A stretch of 64,000 nucleotides of DNA. It comes from Neurospora tetraspora (taxonomy: Eukaryota > Ascomycota > Sordariomycetes > Sordariales > Sordariaceae). Position 1 is the stretch's first letter. Every line of letters starts with the position of its first letter. The position numbers and the translations under genes are program-made. The DNA lies in assembly GCF_033439725.1 (NCBI RefSeq), contig NW_026944389.1, positions 868,001-932,000 on the forward strand, written 5' to 3'. Shown here piece after piece: positions 35,864 to 45,921 of this stretch. The notes below the pieces were generated by a model. The model was given only the letters and a program-made list of their open reading frames with translations. It did no database searches and was not told the origin of the DNA.

Positions 35864-37541
35864 CTACACAATCGTGGGCATACCCCTCAATCGCCATCCC
35901 CTATGAAACCAGAGCACCGTTGTCATCAGCCAAGTGGGCCACAGCCTACTCAATTGCTTGATCTGCAGAGCACTGTCGATTCCAATTAAGATGAAGTTTT
36001 CGGGAGACTCCATCATGGTCGTCACAGTGATTGCTCCACTGGCGTTTCGCACCGGGCTGTGGAGAGTATGTTGTCAGTCCAAGTTCCATTTGGCATGGAG
36101 CAGTAAGCTGTAGAACTTACTCGTTGTCAAGGGAGGCTTAGTCAAGAAAGACCGGAGCGGGGAGGTTGGCCTCTTGGACCATAGCCATCAGCTTGCGCTT
36201 CAAGGGCTTGTTCTTGCTGCTACCTCCGGCAATGAAGATCACTGGCTCAGGGACAATGTGAGGGTGATTGGTCTCTGTGGTCCTCTTCTTGAGGTTCTTG
36301 AGTTGCTTCTCGACAAGCTCAAAGGCGGCTTTATGAGCGTCGTTCCAAGTCTGAGTGATCTCGGCCTGGTCGAACGTGCACAAGAGAAAATCCTGCTCCT
36401 CCCACAGGGGCACACCGAAAGAGAACAGTTTGGGATTCTCTCCCTCCTGGGCAGGGCCCCAGTCTCCTCTGATGCGGGGATCAGTGAATGCCTCGCGAAT
36501 TTGCTCGGAGACAGCAGGACACATCAGATGTCCGGGGCCGGCACTCTGGTTAAGGCACTTGGCTGGACAAGCGGCCAAGATGTTGTGAAGGATGTGCTCA
36601 CTGCCGCTGCCAACACCTAGGAAAGAAAGCGATATATCAGAATTTGGACCATTAAATAGTGGAGTGGATGGCACGGGGATGGTTAATCTCACCAAATGAT
36701 TCTCCCAGTCTAAAATACTGCGGCGGTCCCTGTTCGTTATGCTTCACCCAAAACAGGGATCCGTTCTGGATTCATAATGTCAGCAATACTTCGCATGTTG
36801 ATCAAGCTAAGAGGACGGAAGCACCTACCAGGTTATGTCCGCCGAACTCAAGGACCAGCCACACTTGATTAGAGTTCGGTGCTTTAACCTTGTTAAGGTA
36901 CTCAGGTGTGTTCACAAGGTAATGAGTTAGGGCATCGGCCTCCTTAACGAAGCCGACTTTGTCTCTTACCATCGTCGTGTCCCACTGAAAGACCTCTCCG
37001 ATTAGAGCCCGAAAAACACCTTCAAACCTTAAACCCCATTGCGCCGGCATGGTAAGCGAGAGGCGACGAATCACCCAATGCTTGCGAAAGTCTTCGAAAA
37101 TCCAGTAGCGGACTGTCCACAACAACTGCAAAATTCCGATCCGAAGTTTCTGACGGAATGTCTCGCTGTCCTCTTGACGGAGCCTCTGTAGCATGGGGTA
37201 TTGATCCACGAACCCATCCGAAGCATTGGCAAGGATGTAGAATGCATACTTAAGCGAAACTGATTCGCGGTCGGACGCGTGATCTTCGCCAATGTACACG
37301 GAGACATGCTTATCGAAAGGATAACCATGAGAGGCAAAAACCTTAGACATGATGCCTTCACTGTGTTTAATGACGACGCGAGTGCTAACGGTGCCAAGGT
37401 CCAGGGTGACCAAGACATTCTGGCTAAGTCATAATCAAAGTAGATTGAGTACACGTGTCAATGGGTAGGTAGGGATCGGAAAACAAACCTCGCTGCGCCT
37501 TGTGATTGGGAGAGATTCATCCTTGAAAAAGGGGCGGCCAT
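35864..37541 (-). pseudogene. Hsp70/HSPA12-like ATPase, copy A, cut short by an in-frame stop
   Basis: Exons 37489-37541, 36829-37423, 36693-36765 and 36138-36616 join in phase to 399 residues. They keep the phosphate-1 motif LVTLDLGT (about 22-29), the phosphate-2-like LVLEFGGHNL and the adenosine motif IFIAGGSS, all marks of the actin/Hsp70 ATPase fold. TAA at 36138-36140 ends this frame. It continues for 17 more bases to a strong GTAAGT donor (36120), and a further exon (35864-36056) reads SGAITVTTMMESPENFILIG, matching paralogue C. TAA could come from CAA by one C-to-T change, as RIP produces. The C-terminal beta-rich domain of copies B and E is missing. It may be a pseudogene or a truncated expressed protein. 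Confidence 0.68.
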
Positions 37542-39176
37542 GGTGGTGTTGTCGAAGTCCTATCCGCTTTGGCGCCGATTTCCTGCGGCAAATGAAGGCG
37601 GGTGCAATGATGTTGGCGCGAAGAGAGGAAGGTCGTCACGTCGAAGTCGTGGAGGAAGGGTGGAAGAAAGGTTGAAGAAGGAAGAGATAAGCAGAAGACG
37701 TAAATGTTTTCTGCCCCGTTGCGTGTTGGAGGTAGAACCGTAGAAAGGCGAAGAGGAGAAGGCGGACGGGAACTCAGGGCAGTCTACTTATACTACCAGG
37801 AAGGGACTGGAGTGTCGGTGAATGGAAATCCCAGTGAATTGCGCGCCCAAGGTTGCGGGGCATGGACTTCCAACAACCAGAACAATTCCATCCCCGAGTG
37901 TCGCTTCCCTTCACTGATAAGTATTGTCCGGTAATTTACACAGAAGCCCCACACATGAGGTGAAGGGACAGCAACATCGGACTGACAGACGCCAAGAAGA
38001 GTTCCAGTTGAACCTGGACCTGAAAGGAGGGGCATTGCTCCGTTTGGTTTCCACAAGACTTCCATCAGGGGGGGCGTTAGGTAGTCTTCCTGAAAGCGCG
38101 GTTGAGTACCGGTTGTAAGGCCTTCAGTAGACCACTTCTTGTTCAGCCTCCCTCGCCGTTGACGACCTGGCTGTCTGACTACAGCCCATTGTTAGCAGCA
38201 TAAACCACGATCGCGATAAAACTTGCGTCCAGTTCCAAGCCCCCGACCGAACCCACGGCTGGACTCACGGCCGAGCCTGCAACCAGTTCCACCGCCGTCC
38301 CAGCACCTGAGCCAAACTCCGTACCCGAACCAGGCGATTCTTCCGCCGTCCGCCATTGCTTACCAACATCTTTCACGCCAATCGCTCCCATCACCCTCCG
38401 GCCCCCCGTGCCGCAACAAGCAAGCGCCCCCTCCGCGCGACCATCCAAGCCCAACGCGATCGCCGTGCTACGCGTAACTCCAGAGCCACTCCAGCACTTG
38501 CTCTCGTTCCCATTGCGGACTCCTCAGTCACCACATCGTCCTCCGCTGCCGCGCCCGGTCCCATGCCCTCTGTGCCCGCGCCACCGACGAGAAGACCACC
38601 CACACAAGCTGGGATCAAATCCAAAGCCAAGGGCAAGGGAGAAGAGAGCCAGGGACCTGACGCCCGGCAGCGGCAGCAGTCGCAAGAAGAGCAACAAGAG
38701 TGACGGGATCAACGATACCGATAACAATCAGCACCACCACGAACAAACAAGGAGCAAGGGCATTGACCGGTGACCGATGAATAGGCAAGGAAGAAGAACA
38801 TAGAGTTTGAAGCGAAGAGGGAGGAGGATGTGTTGATGGAGGAGTTTTGAGGTTCTGATTCTGAGGTTGGATGGCTTGGGAGGAGTCTTGTGTTTGTTGA
38901 GCGGTGTTGTTTGTGTTCGTTTCTGGGTAAAGTCGCCCCTGATGATGAGGAATCATGGAAGGAGTGGACGATCACCGGGAAATTGGACGATGAACTCTCT
39001 TCCGCAGACATGTGCCGCATCTGGGTAGAAAGGAGATCGGCATTGCCCTCTTCAAGACTGAATTGATGGGTATCAGCTGCGAGCGGTATCCCTCCATACA
39101 TCAGTTAATTCCTAGAAAAATCCAAAACTCTGTGACACCAGTCCCCCGTCATCCTGCAACCGTCTATCCCGTTTCT
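37542..39176. other. Intergenic, with a Pro/Ser/Lys-rich open stretch on the + strand at 38200-38790
   Basis: Two overlapping + frames are open from about 38200 to 38703 and 38773. They are rich in Pro, Ser and Ala and end in basic or Gln-rich sequence (GIKSKAKGKGEESQG; SSRKKSNKSDG). Neither starts at an ATG with support and no splice pattern joins them. This may be an exon or relic of a low-complexity protein like the one at 55243, but I cannot establish a gene. The remainder shows nothing. Confidence 0.25.
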
Positions 39177-40793
39177 TTACTCTGGCTTACGGCCCCATGC
39201 GACGCGCATCATGAAATAGCCGTGAAGGTTAGGGTCGTTCCATTCCCTCTTGATGTGGCGGGCGAATACCTTGGCCTCCTCAGGGGTCCAGCCAAGTACA
39301 GCATGCCAGAAGTAGTTGATGTATCCTGTGGCCATGTGTTAGCATTAGTCTCAGCAGTTTCGATCGAAAGGCCAACAGTGTGTTGGCATTGCCCCCTTTT
39401 CACTTTCCTCTCTTCTTCATGACTTGAAGCATCACTAACCTTCGATATCTGACTCAATAGCCAGCTTCCACCAAAGACCTATTTCGGCGGCCTTTTTATC
39501 TGGGTGCCAGATACCCAGAGTGACTTGGATGTCCTTGTACTGAATATCGACGAATCCCGCGGCTTCCATGCCCTTCCTCTGAAGGTCCTCTTCATAGACA
39601 GCAAAGGTCCTTCCGAGCTTTTTACCGCCCTCCCGGAAGACTTTGCCCCATTGATCCATAGCACTTCCATCCTTCACCGTCCCGTCAGGACTCAAGAACT
39701 TGGTAGAAGTTGCGGAGCTCTCTACCCAGGCGCCCGGCTTGCACACCCTATAGGCGTTACGGAAGAGGGCATACCAATCGTCGACGACACCATTTAGGAA
39801 GCGCATATTGACGAAATCGATGGTGTTTTCACCCCATGTCCACTCTTGGTTGCAATCGTCCAATTCGAACTTGACATTCGGCGGCACCCAGGTAGGTTGG
39901 ATGGGAGACATCGGTACCAATAACTTCGGCATTCGGAAACTCGTCGGCAAAATCACTAACAAACAACGACGTCGTTAGAGAGACTCGATGGGAGGAAGAC
40001 AAATTGAGTGGTACTCACATGGACCAGAGTCCGGACCCTGTTGCGATGTCGAGTACCTTTTGTACCTTCTTCTTGTCCAGTGGAGCGAGATACAACTTTC
40101 CGTCCGTCTGCAACACCAGAGCATGGTGCCTTTTCGACTGTTAGACTGTACGATCGAAGCAGTCACTATTGATCGTGGGTGTGAAGTGCTCGCCTTTGGC
40201 GGTTGTCGCAACAAGACAAGAGAGTGCGTATTGCGACAACAGCCAAAGGCAGCCAGCTCACGCCCATGGTTACTCAGGCATGCGGGTTCTTACAAGATCT
40301 CCATGGATTCGACGTGACGCGCATCGTTCGGTTCCCACGATTCAGCATTACCCATCTGGCCATGATAGGTTCTTCCTTGAATGGTGCGATATTCGTAAAT
40401 GCTCGAAGCCAGAGAAGCGATAGTGGACCTGAAAGATCCATATGTCGAGTCGGTATCGTTGCCTGAATTCTCTTCCGGGAGCTGCAAAGTAGAGAGAAAT
40501 GTGTTAGCTGCCGTTCCTGAACATCAAGTACCGTATTATCTCGCGAAACTGGGGGTCCGGAATGCAAGGTTAGTGGTGTCAACCATGTACATGCTCATCG
40601 ACGGCCTGCTAAATGACACCGAATCCCAATTTCGCGCCATGATATAATAATGGAAAGAGTGAGTTACCGGTTGCGCTGTCCAGTGCGACGCAGGAAGAAT
40701 GCCCGCGGCGTTTTGCGCATCGGCGCTGAGCAGGGTCGGGGCCGGGGCTGGCGCAGCTGCTTCGCCCTTGGGGCTTTTCGGGCTGGTGACCAT
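39177..40793 (-). pseudogene. LaeA/UMTA-like methyltransferase, copy 4, with a 2-nt deletion
   Basis: Five exons align with the paralogues: 40668-40793, 40294-40481, 40019-40129, 39440-39955 and 39177-39325. Exon 3 (111 nt) and the last exon (149 nt) have the family lengths. Exon 4 is 516 nt where copies 1 and 3 have 518: about 39903-39912 lacks two bases in the codons for GTDVSPIQP. This throws everything after DFADEFPNAEVIGTD out of frame. The downstream frame otherwise stays open and well conserved (CKPGAWVESS to MMRVAWGRKPE). Motif I is altered to VLDIATGSGLWSI. The N terminus has an SPKSPKG stretch like copy 3. Unless the deletion is a sequencing error, the gene is a recent pseudogene. 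Confidence 0.75.
40192..40250. repeat. Foldback hairpin in intron 2 of methyltransferase copy 4
   Basis: GCCTTTGGCGGTTGTCGCAA (40192) and TTGCGACAACAGCCAAAGGC pair over about 21 bp with one or two mismatches around a 17-nt loop. The intron (40130-40293, 164 bp) is about 100 bp longer than the same intron in copies 1 and 2 (67 and 62 bp), so the hairpin probably arrived by insertion. No TA flank is visible, and it differs in sequence from the 68-69-bp family. Confidence 0.7.
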
Positions 40794-42044
40794 GGTCGCG
40801 ATTCTGGGTGGACAGTCTGATGGGAGTCTTTTGGGCGTTGAGAGATTGATCCGGGAGCGAGAAAGGACCTGACTTTAAGCAGGAAGAGGACGGGAGCCAA
40901 GAGGGGCATCATCCGGCAGTCGGCAACCACGATCGTACAATCCAGCCCTGGTAAGTTTGTTGGCGTGGTACTTAAAGCAAGCACTTTACTCTTTCAAGTT
41001 GGTCAGGTAGGATCTGATGGCGGGTCAACATCGCGAGTGGTGCTCAAGGTGGTAGAGGTGGGGTGAAGACCTGAAGTGGTCGATGTGTGTGGGCTCCAAG
41101 TGTTCTTCTCCACCTTTAGAGAGATCCCCTGTTTCCCTTCCCTGCTAAGTTCCGCACTAACAAACTTTCCAGCATTGTAATTGTACGGCAGTCGGCAACC
41201 AGAGTCGTATTCTCTGGATTGCCTTCCTGTTGCGGTCCTAACCGGGGGCCATGCAAAGGCAAGAAGACCCTGATGACACCTGCATCAACAAAGGGTTCTG
41301 ACCCCTGCATACTGCAGTTGCACCCTAAATGGCACTCCCGCGGGAGTTGGGGCTCGGAGATGGTACACGTCACATTCCTCCCAAAATCCTAAAGAATTCT
41401 CCTGGCAAATCTCAACACACGTGTCACCCAATGCTGAAAGCTCGTGCGATTGTGGGGTATACGGGCAGTTCTTTGAGAGACTGCAACCCGTTCTACTGTC
41501 AGGGATGGGCGGAAGGGAAGCGTACTTGTAGAAGGGCGCCGGAGGACCAGAAGTTGGGGCAAGCGAGGGGGATGGGGGGAGTGTGAGGACGGGAAGGGCT
41601 TAGAGGCTGGGGAAGAGGTGAGAGATACTGAATACTCTGGGGAGGGAGAGAAGTTGCTTGATGATGGATAATTTGCCTTGTAGAGCGTGGTGCATACCTA
41701 GCGAACTGAGGTTGTTCGTTATGTTCCAAATGTGTCCGAAGTGCCCGAGTTACTAGAGGAACGTATGCGAAAGTCAAGTCCAATTTTCTGAGCTGAAGAT
41801 GATTCATGCAAGCCCCTATGTACCTGCGCCTGCGCATCCTTTGTTGAACCCCAACCCTGTGTCCTGTGATTTGCGCGCAGACTTGCTTCGGTGTTGCATA
41901 AAAGGCGGAGAGTGCGTGAAACAACCAAGGGAACTGTTAACTGAGATTTACTCTTGAATGTACGCTTGACTTTCACAATTGACAAATGTAACGAGTGGAA
42001 GAAAAATGGCCATTATCGTTAATAAGGAGTTAATGATGATGTCT
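40794..42044. repeat. 5' flank of methyltransferase copy 4 with duplicated upstream segments
   Basis: About 40910-40950 and 41170-41230 both contain a CGGCAGTCGGCAACCA motif, so part of the flank is itself duplicated. About 41290-41390 (GGGTTCTGACCCCTGCATAC, then CTGCAGTTGCACCCT) matches the copy 2 flank at 12541-12640. No gene is supported to 42044. Confidence 0.5.
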
Positions 42045-42827
42045 TTATCTAGGCACTCTACTGTAAAATAAGAAAGAGGCGGTTATATGGTGATGCTCCC
42101 TAGCCAATGGATGCCAACATTGCATATGCGAGGCATCCCCGTCCATCCGCTCATCTATCTGCCTCAACACTCCTTGGACACTCGTTGACATCTCCCCTAA
42201 TGTCTTTTGTAACATTTCTCTATAAACTGATGCTGAATCTCGGGCAATTACAACGGGCCAAGTCGACCTGAAAGCCCCGAATACCAGCTCGCTTGATGCT
42301 GAAAAATACAAGTGGACTTGCACACTCGTGCGTACAACAGTCCTGTCGGGCGGACGTACAAGCGGGACAGTAGATCCAAATGCTTCTAAGCCTTTAAGCC
42401 TGCTGTATGCAAGCCTGCTGCCCACATTCTTGTGGAACCAACCCCTATTCATTGCCTCGCCAACGCTGTATTCCACTGCATGATGGAATTTGTAAACAAA
42501 CTCCGACATTGATACTTCAACAAAAGGAAAGCATGGAAACTTGTGCTGTAAGAGAAAGCAAGCTGCCATGAATGAGCTCAAACTAGAGCTTGTAGAACAT
42601 CTTGATCTTCGGTCACACTGGTGATCCCGTAGAAATGGTCGCCAGTCTTGATATGAGAGGAGGATTCGCCGTCGTACAGAGGGACTTCCGACAATAGGTT
42701 GACAGATCGAGCTTAGCGTCAAACACAGCTGTGGCTGTGACGTCCCATTGTTAGGGCCGTGGCAGGCGGCGTTCCGGTAGCAAGCAAGCACCGAGAAGAA
42801 TTTAAGAACGATAAAGATCCTCCTCAT
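42045..42827 (-). CDS. Hypothetical protein with a signal-like N terminus
   Basis: A single reading of 260 residues from the ATG at 42827. I do not recognise it. The start, MRRIFIVLKFFSVLACYR, resembles a signal peptide or anchor. The second half (from about residue 120, KFHHAVEYSVGEAMNRGWFH, to the end) has balanced composition and looks protein-like; the first half is Ser/Arg-rich and less convincing. It lies 82 bp downstream of Hsp70-like copy B on the same strand. It may be a real small gene, an exon of a longer one, or chance. Confidence 0.35.
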   Translation of the reverse strand: MRRIFIVLKFFSVLACYRNAACHGPNNGTSQPQLCLTLSSICQPIVGSPSVRRRILLSYQDWRPFLRDHQCDRRSRCSTSSSLSSFMAACFLLQHKFPCFPFVEVSMSEFVYKFHHAVEYSVGEAMNRGWFHKNVGSRLAYSRLKGLEAFGSTVPLVRPPDRTVVRTSVQVHLYFSASSELVFGAFRSTWPVVIARDSASVYREMLQKTLGEMSTSVQGVLRQIDERMDGDASHMQCWHPLAREHHHITASFLFYSRVPR

Positions 42828-42908
42828 ATCCTCAGTTTGCCACTGTGACCCCGAGTCAGTAAAAGTCTGGAGGTTCAGCGGGTTGTGTTCCTTGAGTCTC
42901 ACCTTCGT

Positions 42909-45039
42909 TCAAGCAGCCTCTTCCATGTCTTCATCTTCTCCATCGCCCTCAGCTGGCTCCAAAAACGCTTCGGCACGTCTGGGGACCGGATTGTACCGGA
43001 GGCGGAGACGAAGCTCTGCCGTCTTGGTTGTCGACGGTCTTCCCTGCTCGACGTTGACGAGCAAGAACATCTCATCCCCGCTGCCCTCAAAGGCAACATG
43101 GCAAACGTACTTCCCACGCTGTTGGACCGTGGGCATGTCTTCGAACAAGACATACGACTGATATGACTTGATCGGTGTTTTCATGGCTTTGTTGGGGGGC
43201 TTCTCCGACTGAGAGTTCTTCGGCGGGATGACGTGGTAAAGGGGATTACACAGTAGGCGGAACTGGGTACCCTCGACTTGAGGCTGGGCACTGGTGGATC
43301 TGCTTCGTTGATATTCCTTGGTATTTATGTCCTAAAGCACCGAGGAGCAAGTGTGTTAGCTGTTAGGTCGCTCGTCGTGGCCAGGGGTTTCTGTTTTGCG
43401 TCAACTTACGTAGTAACAAAGCAACGCAGCATCATCCTCCCACTGAGATGTACCAGGCAACTTCTTTTGCAAACCAATACCAACCCCTTGGATGATGAAC
43501 TGTTCAACAGTGAGCTTCATCTCGGCTGCTCGAATTGCTCCAAAAACAGCACAACTTTCTTCGATCTGAAAGTTCGTGATGCCAGCTTGTCTCGCAAGAT
43601 TTTCCAATTCGGCCTCAAGGGGACGACTTCTCCACAGATCTTGACCCGTAACGTATACGAGACCTGGAGCACTTGTCTCTGTCCTGATTTTCTTGAATAG
43701 GGCGAACTGTTGAGCAACAACCCTCAGAGAGGGACGGTAAGCAGATTCCCAGCAATGTCGAATTTCCTGGTCAGAGATCGATATCTCGACCGTCTTATAC
43801 GCGGGCCCATCCGTAAGAATCGAGAAGCAAGTGCCCTGCGAGCGGTAGTTTGGACCCCATTTCCTCGCTCCGGACAACTTGAGCTTAGAAGTAATATGAA
43901 GCCTTTCCCTTGCGGATAAGGGTCGTCCTTCTCTTGAGAAGAAAGAGTCATCTATGGATTCCATTGCGTAATGGAAACAGAGCGCCCAACCTCCAGGAAC
44001 TCCTATAAAAGCACTTCGGTTAGCCAAGCGGAGGAAGACGAGCCAAAATGCACCGGCAGGTATCAGGTCTTACCAAATGGATCGCCCATACGGAAAAATC
44101 GAGTACGGACAGTCGTGGGTCCATTGACCTCTTGGGGGCCCACCCAAAACATAGAGCCGTCCTGTGAAGAATAGGACCGGGTTAATACGGTAAGTAAGAT
44201 GATATTCGCAGGAGTTGAGCATACCGTCGTATGAGTACCAAAGTTGAGAAAGAGTTCAATCTGTGGCTGGCGATTCATCGGAGTAGGCTTGTGGGTCAAA
44301 CAGCCATAAATCACATGCACCAAGGCGTCGGGCTCGGTGATGAACATGACCTTTTCGCGTAAAGTCTCAGGTTGGTAATCGAACGCAGCGGCAAGAGCGT
44401 CAAGGTAGACTTTTTGAAACGAAGAATCCCACTGTGCCGGTATAGTAAGGCAAATATTGCCAAGTTCCCGGTCGGCGTTCAGACCCTCCGAGGTAGGGTC
44501 ATTCTCGCTTACTTCGCGGATCATCCTCAACATGGTTACAAGACCTGAATACAGCTTGCGCCGGAGTTCAGGGCAGTCGTAAAACGCAAGATCTTGCGCA
44601 ATTGGATGCTGAATACTAGCCTTGCCATACTCCTTTGCCAAAAGATAAAAGCCATACCTGAGTGGTACAGGTTGGCATGATTGGTGCTGACCTCTATCAT
44701 CTGCATCATAATCTGGGCCATCATCATCCAATGGGTATCCATGTGACGGCCAGTCCTTGCGACCGTAGTAGTCGTCGTAAGTCTGTTGAAGAGAACCGCG
44801 ATGAGGATGGTGAAGGGGGTAATGGATGAATTGCATCAAATGAAGCTTCTCCAGGCGTGTGGGAGGACAGACGACCATGACGCGGCTCTTCCAGGTTCCG
44901 AGGTGGATAGCGAGGAACTGAGTTCTGTTTCGGGGAAAATCATTGCACAACGTTAGCGACCTTCGCATTCTCTGTCAAGGGGTGATACTGACGGGTAGAG
45001 CTCCTTCCACTTGTCGACCATGTCGCCTGGATTATCCAT
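42909..45039 (-). CDS. Hsp70/HSPA12-like protein, copy B, with degenerate nucleotide-binding motifs
   Basis: Five exons (44993-45039, 44225-44924, 44074-44161, 43410-44002, 42909-43331) join in phase to 616 residues. The match to copy E is clear: the main ATPase exon is 700 nt in both, and shared blocks include ICLTIPAQWDSSFQKVYLDA, a GSMFWV exon and a GIGLQKKL block. A C-terminal domain of about 140 residues (FRLLCNPLYH, YVLFEDMP) ends in an acidic tail. The phosphate-1 motif is HLGTWKS instead of DLGT/S, phosphate 2 is NFGTHTT instead of DFGG, and the adenosine GGS is replaced by VTGQD. ATP binding is probably lost although the frame is intact, which suggests a pseudo-ATPase or an early stage of decay. 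Cytosolic; partners unknown. Confidence 0.8.
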
Positions 45040-45921
45040 CGTGGGTAATCAGTCAGTGCACGCAAAAATAGGCGCAGATTACTGAGTTCTGTTGGCGCGA
45101 ATTGGGAGTATTGTTGCGAGACGAGGATTTGGGAAGGGAGGAGGATGGTGCCACGAAGTCGAGAGGGGCGGTCTTATAAAAGGAGAAAGTTGGCGGGGCG
45201 TTTCCAGGTTGTCGTGTGAAGTACGGCAGATGGCTGCGCCAGTGAATGGAATAGGAACAAGATCTGTGTTCGACTCAAGTGAAGGGTCCTAGGGGTTGTG
45301 GAGGTCAGGTTCCGACTGGATAGAGCTGATTCGCCTCAAGGTCCAAAGTTGCCTGCCCCAAAACATGGACATTAGGCCGCCCGATAGCTCTTTAGTGGTG
45401 AGTGACGGCAGAGACGGGAAAAGAATGGAAGCGTTTTGACGCGGCAGAAAACGTGGAAGGCACGAGCGGTGAAGCCAGAGTCAGTAAATGGCAGTCACTG
45501 CCGGTTTGCTACAAGGTCCGTGTCCGATAAGCGGCCATACCCGCCTTGCTGGCTGCCGGCTGCGGACAGTGTGCACCAAGTCCTCCATCAAGAAGTCATT
45601 ATCTTTCTAGATATACTGTGAAGCGTGCAGATTCAGTTGGGTGCGTTGAGTGGTGTTTCTTCGTGTATACTTGATTATGTGACATTGTGCCATTTCGCTT
45701 CAGTGTATGATCTGTTTACTTTCCCACTGTTCACAGCTCTTCGTTGGCATTTTGGAGACCTTGAAGGCTGTATATCAACATTTTTCACCATGTCTAGAGG
45801 TAGCTTGTTCACGCTCAATACCTCTAGATGTAAGCTAGCTTACACAACGTCTAATACCCTCAAAAACTACCAGCAGAACGATTCAACCGTGAAACTTCCC
45901 ATCCAAACCTTGACTATCCCG
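45040..45921. other. Intergenic stretch upstream of copy B
   Basis: No gene seen. Composition is normal; a short + strand reading here overlaps the antisense of copy C and is not supported. Confidence 0.4.

Noticed and set aside
38200-38790. Proline-rich gene on the + strand
   Set aside because: No ATG start or splice sites to link the two open frames; kept only as a low-confidence note.
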